A stretch of DNA of 38,320 nt, from positions 1 through 38,320 of the forward strand of contig JAUIFV010000028.1 in NCBI GenBank assembly GCA_030430155.1. Direction: 5' to 3'. The translations under genes and the position numbers were made by a program. This document shows positions 18,264-25,949 of the stretch, piece by piece. Origin of the DNA: Gammaproteobacteria bacterium. Lineage in GTDB: Bacteria > Pseudomonadota > Gammaproteobacteria > Xanthomonadales > SZUA-5. The notes under the pieces were generated by a model that worked only from the letters and a program-made list of their open reading frames with translations, had not been told where the DNA came from and ran no database searches. Position 1 is the stretch's first letter; the number at the start of each line of letters is the position of its first letter.

Positions 18264-18748
18264 GCGAGCAGCCATCCGAATCCGCAGGTGAGATCAGCGT
18301 CGGTCCCGCCGAACTGGACGATCATGCCTTCCTGGTCGCCTGCAATCAGGCCATGGCCTGGGAGACCGAGCAGCGTCGGTTGGATCCCGAGCGCCTGGCC
18401 GCCGGCGTGCTCGCGGTGCTCACCGATCCTGGCAAGGGCCGCTATTTCGTGGTGCGGCAGCAGAGCCGGCCGATTGCCAGTTTGCTGATCACCTTCGAGT
18501 GGAGCGATTGGCGCAACGCCTGGTTCTGGTGGATCCAAAGCGTTTATGTGGTCCCCGAAGGCCGCCGTCTGGGCGCCTTCAAGGCGCTGTACCGCTATGT
18601 CGAGGGGCTGTGCATCGACAGCGGCGGCTGCGGTCTGCGCCTGTACGTGGAGCAGGACAACGCCCGCGCGCAATCGACCTATGCGGCGCTGGGGATGAGT
18701 CAGTCGCATTACCAGATGTACGAGCGTGGGTTTATAGACGCGGGATAG
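18260..18748 (+). CDS. GNAT-family N-acetyltransferase
   Basis: The 162-residue product has a GNAT fold pattern. The beta-4/alpha-3 acetyl-CoA region reads IQSVYVVPEGRRLGAFKALYRYVEG (about 92-116), and LRLYVEQDNARAQSTYAALGM is the typical N-A-x-x-x-Y-x-x-x-G-M segment. It would transfer an acetyl group from acetyl-CoA to an unknown amine. ATGA overlap with ntrC shows translational coupling, so the two may be expressed together, which is an unusual partner for ntrC. Confidence 0.85.
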   Translation: MSEQPSESAGEISVGPAELDDHAFLVACNQAMAWETEQRRLDPERLAAGVLAVLTDPGKGRYFVVRQQSRPIASLLITFEWSDWRNAWFWWIQSVYVVPEGRRLGAFKALYRYVEGLCIDSGGCGLRLYVEQDNARAQSTYAALGMSQSHYQMYERGFIDAG

Positions 18749-18793
18749 CCGCGGCCGATGCTGGCATCCGAAGCCGGTCCACCAAGCGGCTGT

Positions 18794-18818
18794 TGTAGGA
18801 GCCAGCCTGCTGGCGATC
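18794..18818. repeat. REP-like sequence (GTAGGAGCCAGCCTGCTGGC)
   Basis: The sequence contains the palindrome GCCAGCCTGCTGGC and opens with GTAGGAGC, the pattern of REP elements in pseudomonads and relatives. It precedes three related copies in the tandem array that starts at 18858. Confidence 0.6.
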
Positions 18819-18857
18819 GGATGGTCCGACGAACCAGGAGCTTCAAGCTCAGCGGTT

Positions 18858-19128
18858 CAGGAGCATCGCTTGCAAGCAAGCTCCTACGGGAGAGCGGCTA
18901 CGCCCCTACGTTCCGCCGCTGGGCCCTGAGCCCCTTTGCCCTGGGCCCTTTCTCCAGGAGCATCGCTTGCAGGCAAGCTCCTACAGGAAAACGGCTACGC
19001 CCCAACGTTCCGCCGCTGGGCCCTGAGCCCTTTGCCCTGGGCCCTTGCACCAGGAGCATCGCTTGCAGGCAAGCTCCTACAGGAAAGCGGTTACGCCCCG
19101 ACGTTCCGCCGCTGGGCCCTCAGCCCTC
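18858..19128. repeat. Composite REP plus heptamer tandem repeat, about 97-bp period
   Basis: Copies begin at 18858, 18955 and 19051 (periods 97 and 96; the third is cut short). Each unit has three parts: a REP palindrome (AGGAGCATCGCTTGCAGGCAAGCTCCT, in two segments AGGAGC...GCTCCT), a conserved linker (GGCTACGCCCC-ACGTTCCGCCGCT), and a heptamer block (GGGCCCTGAGCCC...TTTGCCCTGGGCCC). It fills the 387-bp gap between two converging genes. Spacers are repeats themselves, so this is not CRISPR. Confidence 0.85.
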
Positions 19129-19135
19129 CACCAAC

Positions 19136-20095
19136 CTACGTCGCCTTCGTCACCTCTTCGGCACGCTTCAGCCAGCCCAGCATCGCCGCGACCTCGCCCT
19201 CGGCGATTACCCAGTCCAGATAGTCGGCCAGCTGCGGCGGGAAGTTGGAGTTGTCCGCCGGGACGTCGAATAGCGGGTCTTTGACAAAGCGCTCTGCCAG
19301 CGATTTGATCGCCGCCAGCTCCTCGCCACGCTCGCGGCGCTGCGCGTCCGTGGTGGCGTAGTTCATGCCGATGGTGGCGCCGGCCAGCGCGTTGGCCGCA
19401 GAGGTTTCGGCGGTATGGAACATCAGCTGGGCCAAGTGCCTACACAGCGGTCCGAGTTCCTCCAGTCGGGCCGGATCGGCGCTGGGCTCCGGGCACAGCT
19501 GCTGCGCATTGAGCTCGCCGGCCTGGCCAATGGCGATGGCCATGGAGAAGATGCTCGCCGCGCGCTGGCCACGCGCCATCTGCTTGAATCCCGGGTCGCT
19601 GGCCAGGGCGTCACGCAGGGTGGCCAGAGTCAGCCGATAGCCGTCTTCCATGCGGGTGCTGGCGGCGGCGCCGTTGAGTGCGTCTTCCAGCGCCTGCACA
19701 TCGCCACGCTGGTGAGCACGCTGGGCCTGGATCAGCCAGGGCATGGCGTTGGCCGCATCGGCCTTTTTCCAGCGCTCCAGGAGTCGGTGATCGTCGCAAA
19801 GCTTGCGCAGCCGCGAGGACGGCGGATAGCCGCAGGATAGCGAGGCCATCAGCACCACCGCGTCGGCGTCCGGTTTGCCGAACTCCCAGGCCTCGGCCAG
19901 CTTGTGTAGATCGGCCGGCCCGCCCATCTCGTTGAAGGGCGCGACCATCGCCAGCGCGCGAAAGCGGGCGTCCTCGCTGTTCTCCATCCGTGCCCACAGC
20001 GCCGCCATCGCTTTTTCGTCGGCGGTCGGCTCCCGCGCCGGTCCGGTAGCCCACAGGGCCGGGCTGAACAGCAGCAGGATCAGAGCAAGTCGCAT
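19136..20095 (-). CDS. Exported alpha-helical protein of unknown function
   Basis: The 319-residue product has a clear signal peptide (MRLALILLLFSPALWA, cleavage near residue 17). The mature part is almost entirely helical with Ala-rich amphipathic segments, for example PWLIQAQRAHQRGDVQALEDALNGAA, which resembles TPR/Sel1-like solenoids without a clean repeat. Four conserved-looking cysteines are at CGYPPSSRLRKLC, QLCPEP and PLCRHL. I do not recognise the family. The ribosome site GGAAG is 7 nt before the ATG. It converges on the GNAT gene across the composite repeat. Confidence 0.7.
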   Translation of the reverse strand: MRLALILLLFSPALWATGPAREPTADEKAMAALWARMENSEDARFRALAMVAPFNEMGGPADLHKLAEAWEFGKPDADAVVLMASLSCGYPPSSRLRKLCDDHRLLERWKKADAANAMPWLIQAQRAHQRGDVQALEDALNGAAASTRMEDGYRLTLATLRDALASDPGFKQMARGQRAASIFSMAIAIGQAGELNAQQLCPEPSADPARLEELGPLCRHLAQLMFHTAETSAANALAGATIGMNYATTDAQRRERGEELAAIKSLAERFVKDPLFDVPADNSNFPPQLADYLDWVIAEGEVAAMLGWLKRAEEVTKAT

Positions 20096-20194
20096 CGATA
20101 CTTCCTGGATGTCGGGCCAGCCACAGTGTAGCCCGCTGGAACTGATTTCGCTGGCAGGCTAACCTGCGCGCCACTTGAGGCGAGCGGGTAGACC

Positions 20195-20587
20195 ATGAGC
20201 ATTATTTCCGTCCCGGTGTCCTTCGGCGAATTGCTGGACAAGATGTCGATCCTGAAGATCAAGCTGGAGCGGATCAGCGATCCGGCCAAGCTGGCCAACG
20301 TGCGCCGCGAACTGGAATCGCTGCAGGTGACCTGGGACCACGCCGAGGAGTCCAAGGTGGATCTGGGCGAGCTGCTCGCGGATCTGAAGAAGGTCAACGA
20401 GCAGCTGTGGGAGATCGAAGACGAAATTCGCGAACTGGAGCGGGAAAAACGCTTCGACGCGCGCTTCATCGAGCTGGCCCGCAGCGTCTACATCACCAAT
20501 GACGAGCGCGCCCGACTCAAGCGTGAGATCAATCAGGCGCTGGGTTCGGCGCTGGTGGAAGAGAAGTCCTACGCCGATTACAAGTAG
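20195..20587 (+). CDS. DUF6165-family coiled-coil protein
   Basis: The 130-residue product is highly charged and helical, with a coiled coil from about residue 20 to 95 (LADLKKVNEQLWEIEDEIRE). The N-terminal pattern SIISVPVSFGELLDKMSILKIKLERI matches proteins annotated as DUF6165, often found near LPS or glycosyltransferase genes. Function is unknown. It is divergent from the exported protein gene and sits 14 bp before the next ORF. Confidence 0.75.
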   Translation: MSIISVPVSFGELLDKMSILKIKLERISDPAKLANVRRELESLQVTWDHAEESKVDLGELLADLKKVNEQLWEIEDEIRELEREKRFDARFIELARSVYITNDERARLKREINQALGSALVEEKSYADYK

Positions 20588-20601
20588 CTTCGTTCGCCTT
20601 C

Positions 20602-21234
20602 GTGAAGACCAGCACGACCTCGCCAATCTTCGAAGAATCTGATGTCCTGGCCGAGGAACTGAAGGCGGCAATCGCGGTGCCTCTTTATGACGATACGCAG
20701 CGCATTAGAACCAGCGGCATTGCGTGCTCTCTTTCGCTCGAACATTGGGAGTCGGCTAGGATCTTGCTTCGATTCGGGATGTTGCCATCCGCTGTCGGCG
20801 TGCATCGAAGCCAGTTCGAAGCGCTCTTGCGCTCCATCTGGTTGCTCTATGCCGCTTCCGATAGCCAGCTTTGCAGGCTCAACGCGACGCTGTCGATTGA
20901 AACGGAACAGGCCGCAAAGAATATGCGCCAGACCTCCGAGATGATGCAGGATCTGGAAAAGAAGGCACCGCCGCAGGCCTACGACGCACTATCTCGATTC
21001 AAAGAGAACTCGTGGAAAGCACTGAACTCGTACGTCCATGCGGGCGTCCACCCCATTCGGCGGCACGAAGACGGCTACCCCACACAACTGGTGCATGATG
21101 TACTGCGCAATGCAAACGGCCTCGCCATCGTTAGCTGTATGCAAGCTGTCGTGCTTTCTGGCCGCCCTACGATGCAACGCAGCGTCCTGGACTTAGCAGC
21201 CAAGCACCCCTTGTGCATGCCGCCCTTGTTATGA
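20602..21234 (+). CDS. Hypothetical protein, possible integron-cassette ORF
   Basis: The 210-residue product starts with GTG. It is mostly helical, with a central HRSQFEALLRSIWLLYAA segment and a later SYVHAGVHPIRRH segment, similar in style to DUF6988/DUF5677-like proteins; I cannot confirm the family. Its bases look less GC-rich than its neighbours (for example ATTAGAACCAGC and TTCGATTCGGGATG), which suggests recent gain. A palindromic sequence resembling an attC site follows the stop codon directly (see 21235). No signal peptide is seen. Confidence 0.6.
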   Translation: MKTSTTSPIFEESDVLAEELKAAIAVPLYDDTQRIRTSGIACSLSLEHWESARILLRFGMLPSAVGVHRSQFEALLRSIWLLYAASDSQLCRLNATLSIETEQAAKNMRQTSEMMQDLEKKAPPQAYDALSRFKENSWKALNSYVHAGVHPIRRHEDGYPTQLVHDVLRNANGLAIVSCMQAVVLSGRPTMQRSVLDLAAKHPLCMPPLL

Positions 21235-21311
21235 CGCCAACAAGGTCCGGGGAGCTCCTCGCGGAGCTTGGAAGCTGGCGTGCTGCAGCCGGTTAGCTCA
21301 GCGTTACGTGG
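21235..21311 (+). other. attC-like recombination site (tentative)
   Basis: The ORF stop is followed by CGCCAAC, a central hairpin GCTCC-TCGC-GGAGC (about 21254-21267), and an end reading GGTTAGCTCAGCGTTACGT. That end strongly resembles the right half of the classic aadA attC site (GGCTTAACTCAAGCGTTAGAT, in part). The left core does not match RYYYAAC exactly, and the arms outside the central stem pair poorly, so the call is weak. Confidence 0.3.
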
Positions 21312-21334
21312 GTTGGGAGGCCTCCCCGCTGCGG

Positions 21335-22102
21335 CTAAGACTCGCTAAGGAACTGCACCAGCCCGCGCGCCGTGCGCGGGTTCGCCACGGCGCTCAGATG
21401 GTCGCCTTCAATCAGCGCCAACCGGGCATCCGGTAGTGCAGCGGCCAGCCGCTCGGGATTTGCGGACAACGGATCGCTGTCGCCCGCAAAGACCCAGGTC
21501 GGCGCGCTGACCGCGTCCAAGCTGATCGGCTGCTGATGAATGGCCGCGGCCTGGGCGGCCAAAGCGCGACGGTCGGCACCTTGGCGGTCGGCGAAATGCC
21601 GAAAAGCGGCCGCGCTCGGATCGGCAATGCTGGCGGCATCGGCTGCCAGTAGAGCTTCGATCAGCAAGCTGCCGTTGATCCAGCGCGTGTCCAATCCACC
21701 GCACTCCAGGATCCCTTCGCCGACCCCGCCTATCGCCAATCGGCGTACGCGATGTTGTTCGGATGCCAGCAGCAGCGCCACCACCGCGCCCATGGAATAG
21801 CCGACCAGGTCGTAGCGCTCCACCCGCAGCTGAGAAAGCAACTCGGCAAGGTCTCGGGCCATGCGCTGTTCGCCGTAGTAGTTCCAATCGTGCGGTTTGG
21901 CGGAAGCGCCATGGCCACGGGCGTCGATCGCGATCACCGAGTGCCCGGCGGCGACCAGGCTGTCGACGATGCCTGGCGCCACCCAGTTGCCGTGCGCGCT
22001 GGAGGCGAAGCCGTGATGCAGCACCACCGGCGTGGCGTCTGCGCGGTGGTTCCACCGGTAATAGACCAGACTCAGTCCGTCGCTACTGAAGATGCGCAGC
22101 AT
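21335..22102 (-). CDS. Alpha/beta-fold hydrolase
   Basis: Starting at the ATG at 22102 gives 255 residues; that start has a strong GGGAGGGG ribosome site a few bases upstream. The frame is open to 22165, but the extra residues look non-native. The catalytic triad is visible: nucleophile S103 in GYSMG (101-105), acid D210 in GDSDP and H235 in GDHLS. The oxyanion region is HHGFASS (29-35). Substrates are likely esters or similar, but cannot be named. It diverges from the TonB receptor gene, with a 180-bp shared upstream region, so the two may act on the same nutrient (inferred). Confidence 0.85.
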   Translation of the reverse strand: MLRIFSSDGLSLVYYRWNHRADATPVVLHHGFASSAHGNWVAPGIVDSLVAAGHSVIAIDARGHGASAKPHDWNYYGEQRMARDLAELLSQLRVERYDLVGYSMGAVVALLLASEQHRVRRLAIGGVGEGILECGGLDTRWINGSLLIEALLAADAASIADPSAAAFRHFADRQGADRRALAAQAAAIHQQPISLDAVSAPTWVFAGDSDPLSANPERLAAALPDARLALIEGDHLSAVANPRTARGLVQFLSES

Positions 22103-22282
22103 GTCCCCCTCCCGGGTTGTTGCACGCGCCGATGGTGGCCCGTGGAGAGTTTCGTTTTCGCGCAAAAGCCCCTGCTAGCGTTGCTCTAACCGTGACCGAC
22201 TCCGCTTGAAAGCGCCCCGCAGAGGGCGAAAGGGGGCCGCTCCACGGGTGGGACTTCAAATCGACATGGGAGGGGAGCATCG

Positions 22283-24814
22283 ATGGATCACATGCATTCG
22301 GCGCGCCGAGCGCTGCCGCTGGCGATCGCCGCGGCGCTTTGGGCAACCGCGGCGGCACCTGCGCTGGCACAGGGCCAGGCAGCCACGCCGGCAGACGAAG
22401 AGAATCAGCTGTTGGGGGCGATCAAGGTCACTGCGCAAAAGCGCGAAGAGCAGCTGCAGGACGTGCCGATCTCGATCACCGTGGTCAGCGATCAGCTGCT
22501 GCAGGATATGGGTGCCAGAGACATCAAGGACCTGCAGATCGTTGTTCCCGGCCTGACCGTCACCTCCACCTCCAATGAGGCGTTGACCACCGCGCGCATC
22601 CGCGGGGTGGGCACGGTGGGCGACAACACCGGACTGGAGTCCTCGGTGGGCGTAGTGATCGACGGCGTTTACCGAGCCCGCAACGGTGTGGGTTTCGGTG
22701 ACCTGGGCGAGCTGGAACGGATCGAAGTACTGAAGGGCCCGCAGGGCACGGTGTTCGGCAAGAACACCTCTGCCGGCATCATCAACGTGGTCACCAAAAA
22801 GCCCGGCTTTGACACCGAGATCGCGGCCGAGCTGACTGCCGGCAACTACGGCACGCTGGGCGCTTCGGCGGCCTTCAACAGCCCCATCAGCGACACCTCC
22901 GCCTTCCGGCTTTACGCCACCAAGCGCCAACGCGACGGCTACCTGGATGTGGTTACCGGTGGCGGTCCGCGCAGCAGCAGCGAAGATGTGGACCAGGACT
23001 TCTACTCCTTCCGCGGTCAGCTGCTGCTGCAGCCCAACGAGGACCTGGAAGTCAACGTGGCCCTGGACTACACCTCGCGCGACGAGCGCTGCTGCGCCGG
23101 TGTGACCATCTTCCGCGGGCCAGCGGCCGGCATCGTCGACGCCTTGGCAGGCGGCGAGGGCGTATCGCCGACCGCCGACCCCTTCAATCGGGTGGCCTAC
23201 AGCAACCGCGACACCCGCCAGGACATCGTTGATCGCGGCGTTTCGGTGCAGATGGACTGGACCACGCCGTGGTTCGACAACGCCGTGCTGACCTCGATCT
23301 CGGCAGTGCGCGACTGGCGCACCATCAACGGCTCTGATCTGGATTACAGCACCGCCGACATCTGGCATCGCAACTTCGGTCCGGAGGAAGCCTCCGATGG
23401 CTTTGAGACCTTCTCCCAGGAGCTGCGACTGACCGGCAGCACCGATCGCACGGACTGGATGGTCGGGCTGTACTTCGCCGATGAGGATCTGGTTCGGCAC
23501 ACCCAGACGGTGTTGGGCAGCGCCTACGAGCCGTATCTGTCGATCGCCCTATTGAACAACATCGCCGGCGCATTTCCGGCAGGTGTGGTCAACACGGCAA
23601 ACGCCGCGACTTTTCTTTCCGAGGCCAGCGGCCGGCCCTTTGGCACCACTTTCGTCGGCGAGGCCTCCGATGATCGCTTTGATCAGAATGCTCGCAGCAT
23701 CGCCCTGTTCACCAACAACACCTTCCACCTGACCGACAGCTTCGATCTGACCGCCGGCTTCCGCTACACCCGCGAGGACAAGGAAGTCGATTCGCGCTTC
23801 GGCAGCCAGGGCGGCAATGCGGGCTGCGCTGGTGCGCTGGCCGATCCGAGTACGGCGGCGGCAGCTCTGGCCGCGCGCGGCGTCCCCAGCGCGGCGCTCG
23901 GCGCGGTGGTGCCGACGGTGATCGGCTTTATGTGTCTGCCCTGGTCCAACCCGCCGCATATCGGCCGCGAGACCAATCAGGAGCGCGACGAAAGCGAGTG
24001 GTCCGGCACCTTGAAGGCGGCCTATCGCTGGAACGACAACCTGATGTTCTACGGCTCCGCAGCGCGCGGCTACAAGGCCGGCGGTTTCAATCTGGACCGC
24101 GTGCAGTCGGCAGATGGCACCACCAGCGGCGCGGCCGGCGTGCTGCCGGTGACCGATACCTCCTTCCCGGCCGAATTCGTCAACAGCTACGAGCTGGGCA
24201 CCAAGACCACCTGGATGAACGGCAATCTGCTGCTCAACGGCGCGGTCTTCTATCAAGACTATTCCGGATTCCAGCTCAACAGCTTCCTGGGTACCACCTT
24301 CGTCGTTCGTTCGGTGCCGGAGGTGACTTCCAAGGGCGCCGAGGCCGAGATGCTGTGGCAGACCCCGGTCGATGGCCTGCTGCTACAGGCGGGCGTGACC
24401 TACGCCGACACCCGCTACGGGCCGGACCTGCTGCCCGATGCCGATCTGTTCCTGCTCCCCAACAGTCGGGTCAGCTTCGCACCCTACTGGTCATCGTCGG
24501 CGTCTTTGAACTACGAATGGGAGTTCGCCGGCAATCTGCTGGGTCGTTTCAATATTGGTGCCAAGCACTCCTCGGACTACAACACCGGATCGGATCTGGA
24601 CCCCGAGAAGGAGCAGTCCTCATTCACCGTGGTCAACGCCCGCATCGGACTGGGCAACCGCGACCAAACCTGGATGGTAGAACTGTGGGCGCAGAATCTC
24701 ACCGACGAGGAGTACATCCAGGTCGGCTTCGATGCACCGCTGCAGAGCGGTTCGTGGAATGCCTTCTTGGCGCCGCCGCGGACTTATGGGGCGACGCTCA
24801 GGTTGGCGTTCTAG
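22283..24814 (+). CDS. TonB-dependent outer-membrane receptor
   Basis: The 843-residue protein has a signal peptide (about 1-30, ending APALAQ), a TonB-box-like segment (IKVTAQKREEQLQDVPISITVV, about 48-69), a plug domain (about 65-175 with GPQGTVFGKNTSAGIINVVTKKP) and a 22-strand-type barrel ending in an aromatic residue (ATLRLAF). It imports a large or scarce substrate using the TonB system. The plug style matches the receptors common in catabolic clusters of sphingomonads and Lysobacterales; the ligand is unknown. A good ribosome site, GGGAGGGGAG, precedes the ATG. It may serve the downstream cluster on the other strand, though it is a separate transcript. Confidence 0.92.
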   Translation: MDHMHSARRALPLAIAAALWATAAAPALAQGQAATPADEENQLLGAIKVTAQKREEQLQDVPISITVVSDQLLQDMGARDIKDLQIVVPGLTVTSTSNEALTTARIRGVGTVGDNTGLESSVGVVIDGVYRARNGVGFGDLGELERIEVLKGPQGTVFGKNTSAGIINVVTKKPGFDTEIAAELTAGNYGTLGASAAFNSPISDTSAFRLYATKRQRDGYLDVVTGGGPRSSSEDVDQDFYSFRGQLLLQPNEDLEVNVALDYTSRDERCCAGVTIFRGPAAGIVDALAGGEGVSPTADPFNRVAYSNRDTRQDIVDRGVSVQMDWTTPWFDNAVLTSISAVRDWRTINGSDLDYSTADIWHRNFGPEEASDGFETFSQELRLTGSTDRTDWMVGLYFADEDLVRHTQTVLGSAYEPYLSIALLNNIAGAFPAGVVNTANAATFLSEASGRPFGTTFVGEASDDRFDQNARSIALFTNNTFHLTDSFDLTAGFRYTREDKEVDSRFGSQGGNAGCAGALADPSTAAAALAARGVPSAALGAVVPTVIGFMCLPWSNPPHIGRETNQERDESEWSGTLKAAYRWNDNLMFYGSAARGYKAGGFNLDRVQSADGTTSGAAGVLPVTDTSFPAEFVNSYELGTKTTWMNGNLLLNGAVFYQDYSGFQLNSFLGTTFVVRSVPEVTSKGAEAEMLWQTPVDGLLLQAGVTYADTRYGPDLLPDADLFLLPNSRVSFAPYWSSSASLNYEWEFAGNLLGRFNIGAKHSSDYNTGSDLDPEKEQSSFTVVNARIGLGNRDQTWMVELWAQNLTDEEYIQVGFDAPLQSGSWNAFLAPPRTYGATLRLAF

Positions 24815-24826
24815 GGGGAATGGAGA

Positions 24827-25029
24827 AGGGCCCAGGGCCCAGGGCTTAGGGCCCAGTCTGCGCCAGTGTGGGGCAGGGCTGGGCCATCGAGTGAAGGGCC
24901 CAGGGCTCAGGGCCCAGGGCCCAGTCTGCGCTAGTGCGGAGCCGGTCCGCCGCGATGGAGGATGGACGCCGGAAGACGCCGTCGAAGCGCTGCTTTCCTG
25001 GGCCCTAGGCCCTGGGCCCTGGGCCCTCA
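24827..25029. repeat. Heptamer inverted repeat with duplicated left arm
   Basis: The left arm occurs twice: about 24827-24856 and 24895-24935. Each copy is followed by the same flank CAGTCTGCGCYAGTG, so one segment of about 68 bp has been duplicated. The right arm, 24997-25029, reads CCTGGGCCCTAGGCCCTGGG and continues in CCCTGGG units. It separates the converging TonB receptor and IclR genes and fills most of the 277-bp gap. Confidence 0.85.
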
Positions 25030-25091
25030 AACCCGATGGTAGGACGGACTTCCGACCCACGGTGATCCGTCGTCGGAGCGAGACTCTCCCG

Positions 25092-25910
25092 CTAGATCCG
25101 CCCCCGCGTCGCGGCCAACACCCGATCCCGCAACCGCACCAGGCCCGGACCGATCTCATCGCGCAGACGCTGATGGGTCATCGATCCTGCTGGGCCGCCG
25201 CAGCTTAATGCGAGGATGCGCTCGCGGTCATTGCCGACGATCGGCACGCCGACGGCGTAGATGTCCTCGCGCCAGTCGCCCAGCGAGTAGCAGTAACCGT
25301 GCTCGGCGACGTCGGCTCGCGCCTTGAGGATGCCCTGTCTGACCTTGGGCCATTCCAGTGGCCGGCACAGCAGTTCCAGCTCGCTCAGTTCGCGCTGAAA
25401 CAGCTCCGGGCGACGCGCTGCCAGGTCGGCCCGTCCCAGCGCGGTCAGGCCGTGCGGAATACGGGTGCCCGGTTCCAATTCCAGATCGGGGCAGCAGGCG
25501 CTGTTGGCGATGGCCAGCAGGATCATGCGCATCCCGTCCGGTGCGCCCAGCATCACCGTTGAACCGGACTGCTCGGCGAAGGCCTGCATCAGCGGCTTGG
25601 CCACGCCGATGACCGGATTGCAGCGGTTATAGGTATTACCCAGACACAGCAGCGCCGCGCCCAGGGCGTATTTCTCCTGGGCTCGCGAGTAATTCAGATA
25701 ACCCAACGAACACAGGGTGAAGGTCTGTCTGGAGACGGTGGGTTTGGGTAGTCCGGTGCGCAGGGCGATCTCGCTATTGCCCAGGTACTGCTCGCCGTAG
25801 TCGAAGCAGCGCAGGATCGCCAGCGAACGCGCCGCGGCGGAGACGAACTGCGGGTGGTCCTGATCTGATTCGAATCGGACCGTGGACAGTTTGCGTTTGG
25901 GGTTGCCCAT
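25092..25910 (-). CDS. IclR-family transcriptional regulator
   Basis: The 272-residue product has an N-terminal winged helix (about 22-85; SAAARSLAILRCFDYG...IALRTGLPKPTVSRQTFTL) and a C-terminal effector-binding domain (about 100-265; GTRIPHGLTALGRADLA and YAVGVPIVGND). IclR proteins usually control catabolic genes in response to a small aromatic or organic acid. It lies 39 bp downstream of the MFS gene on the same strand, so it may be the last gene of the cluster and control it. Confidence 0.88.
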   Translation of the reverse strand: MGNPKRKLSTVRFESDQDHPQFVSAAARSLAILRCFDYGEQYLGNSEIALRTGLPKPTVSRQTFTLCSLGYLNYSRAQEKYALGAALLCLGNTYNRCNPVIGVAKPLMQAFAEQSGSTVMLGAPDGMRMILLAIANSACCPDLELEPGTRIPHGLTALGRADLAARRPELFQRELSELELLCRPLEWPKVRQGILKARADVAEHGYCYSLGDWREDIYAVGVPIVGNDRERILALSCGGPAGSMTHQRLRDEIGPGLVRLRDRVLAATRGRI

Positions 25911-25949
25911 CGCTTTCTCCCTGGCAGCTCTGGTAGGCAGGACGAGGAA

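Noticed and set aside
18858-19128. CRISPR array
   Set aside because: Repeated units are contiguous with no unique spacers, and no cas gene is present.
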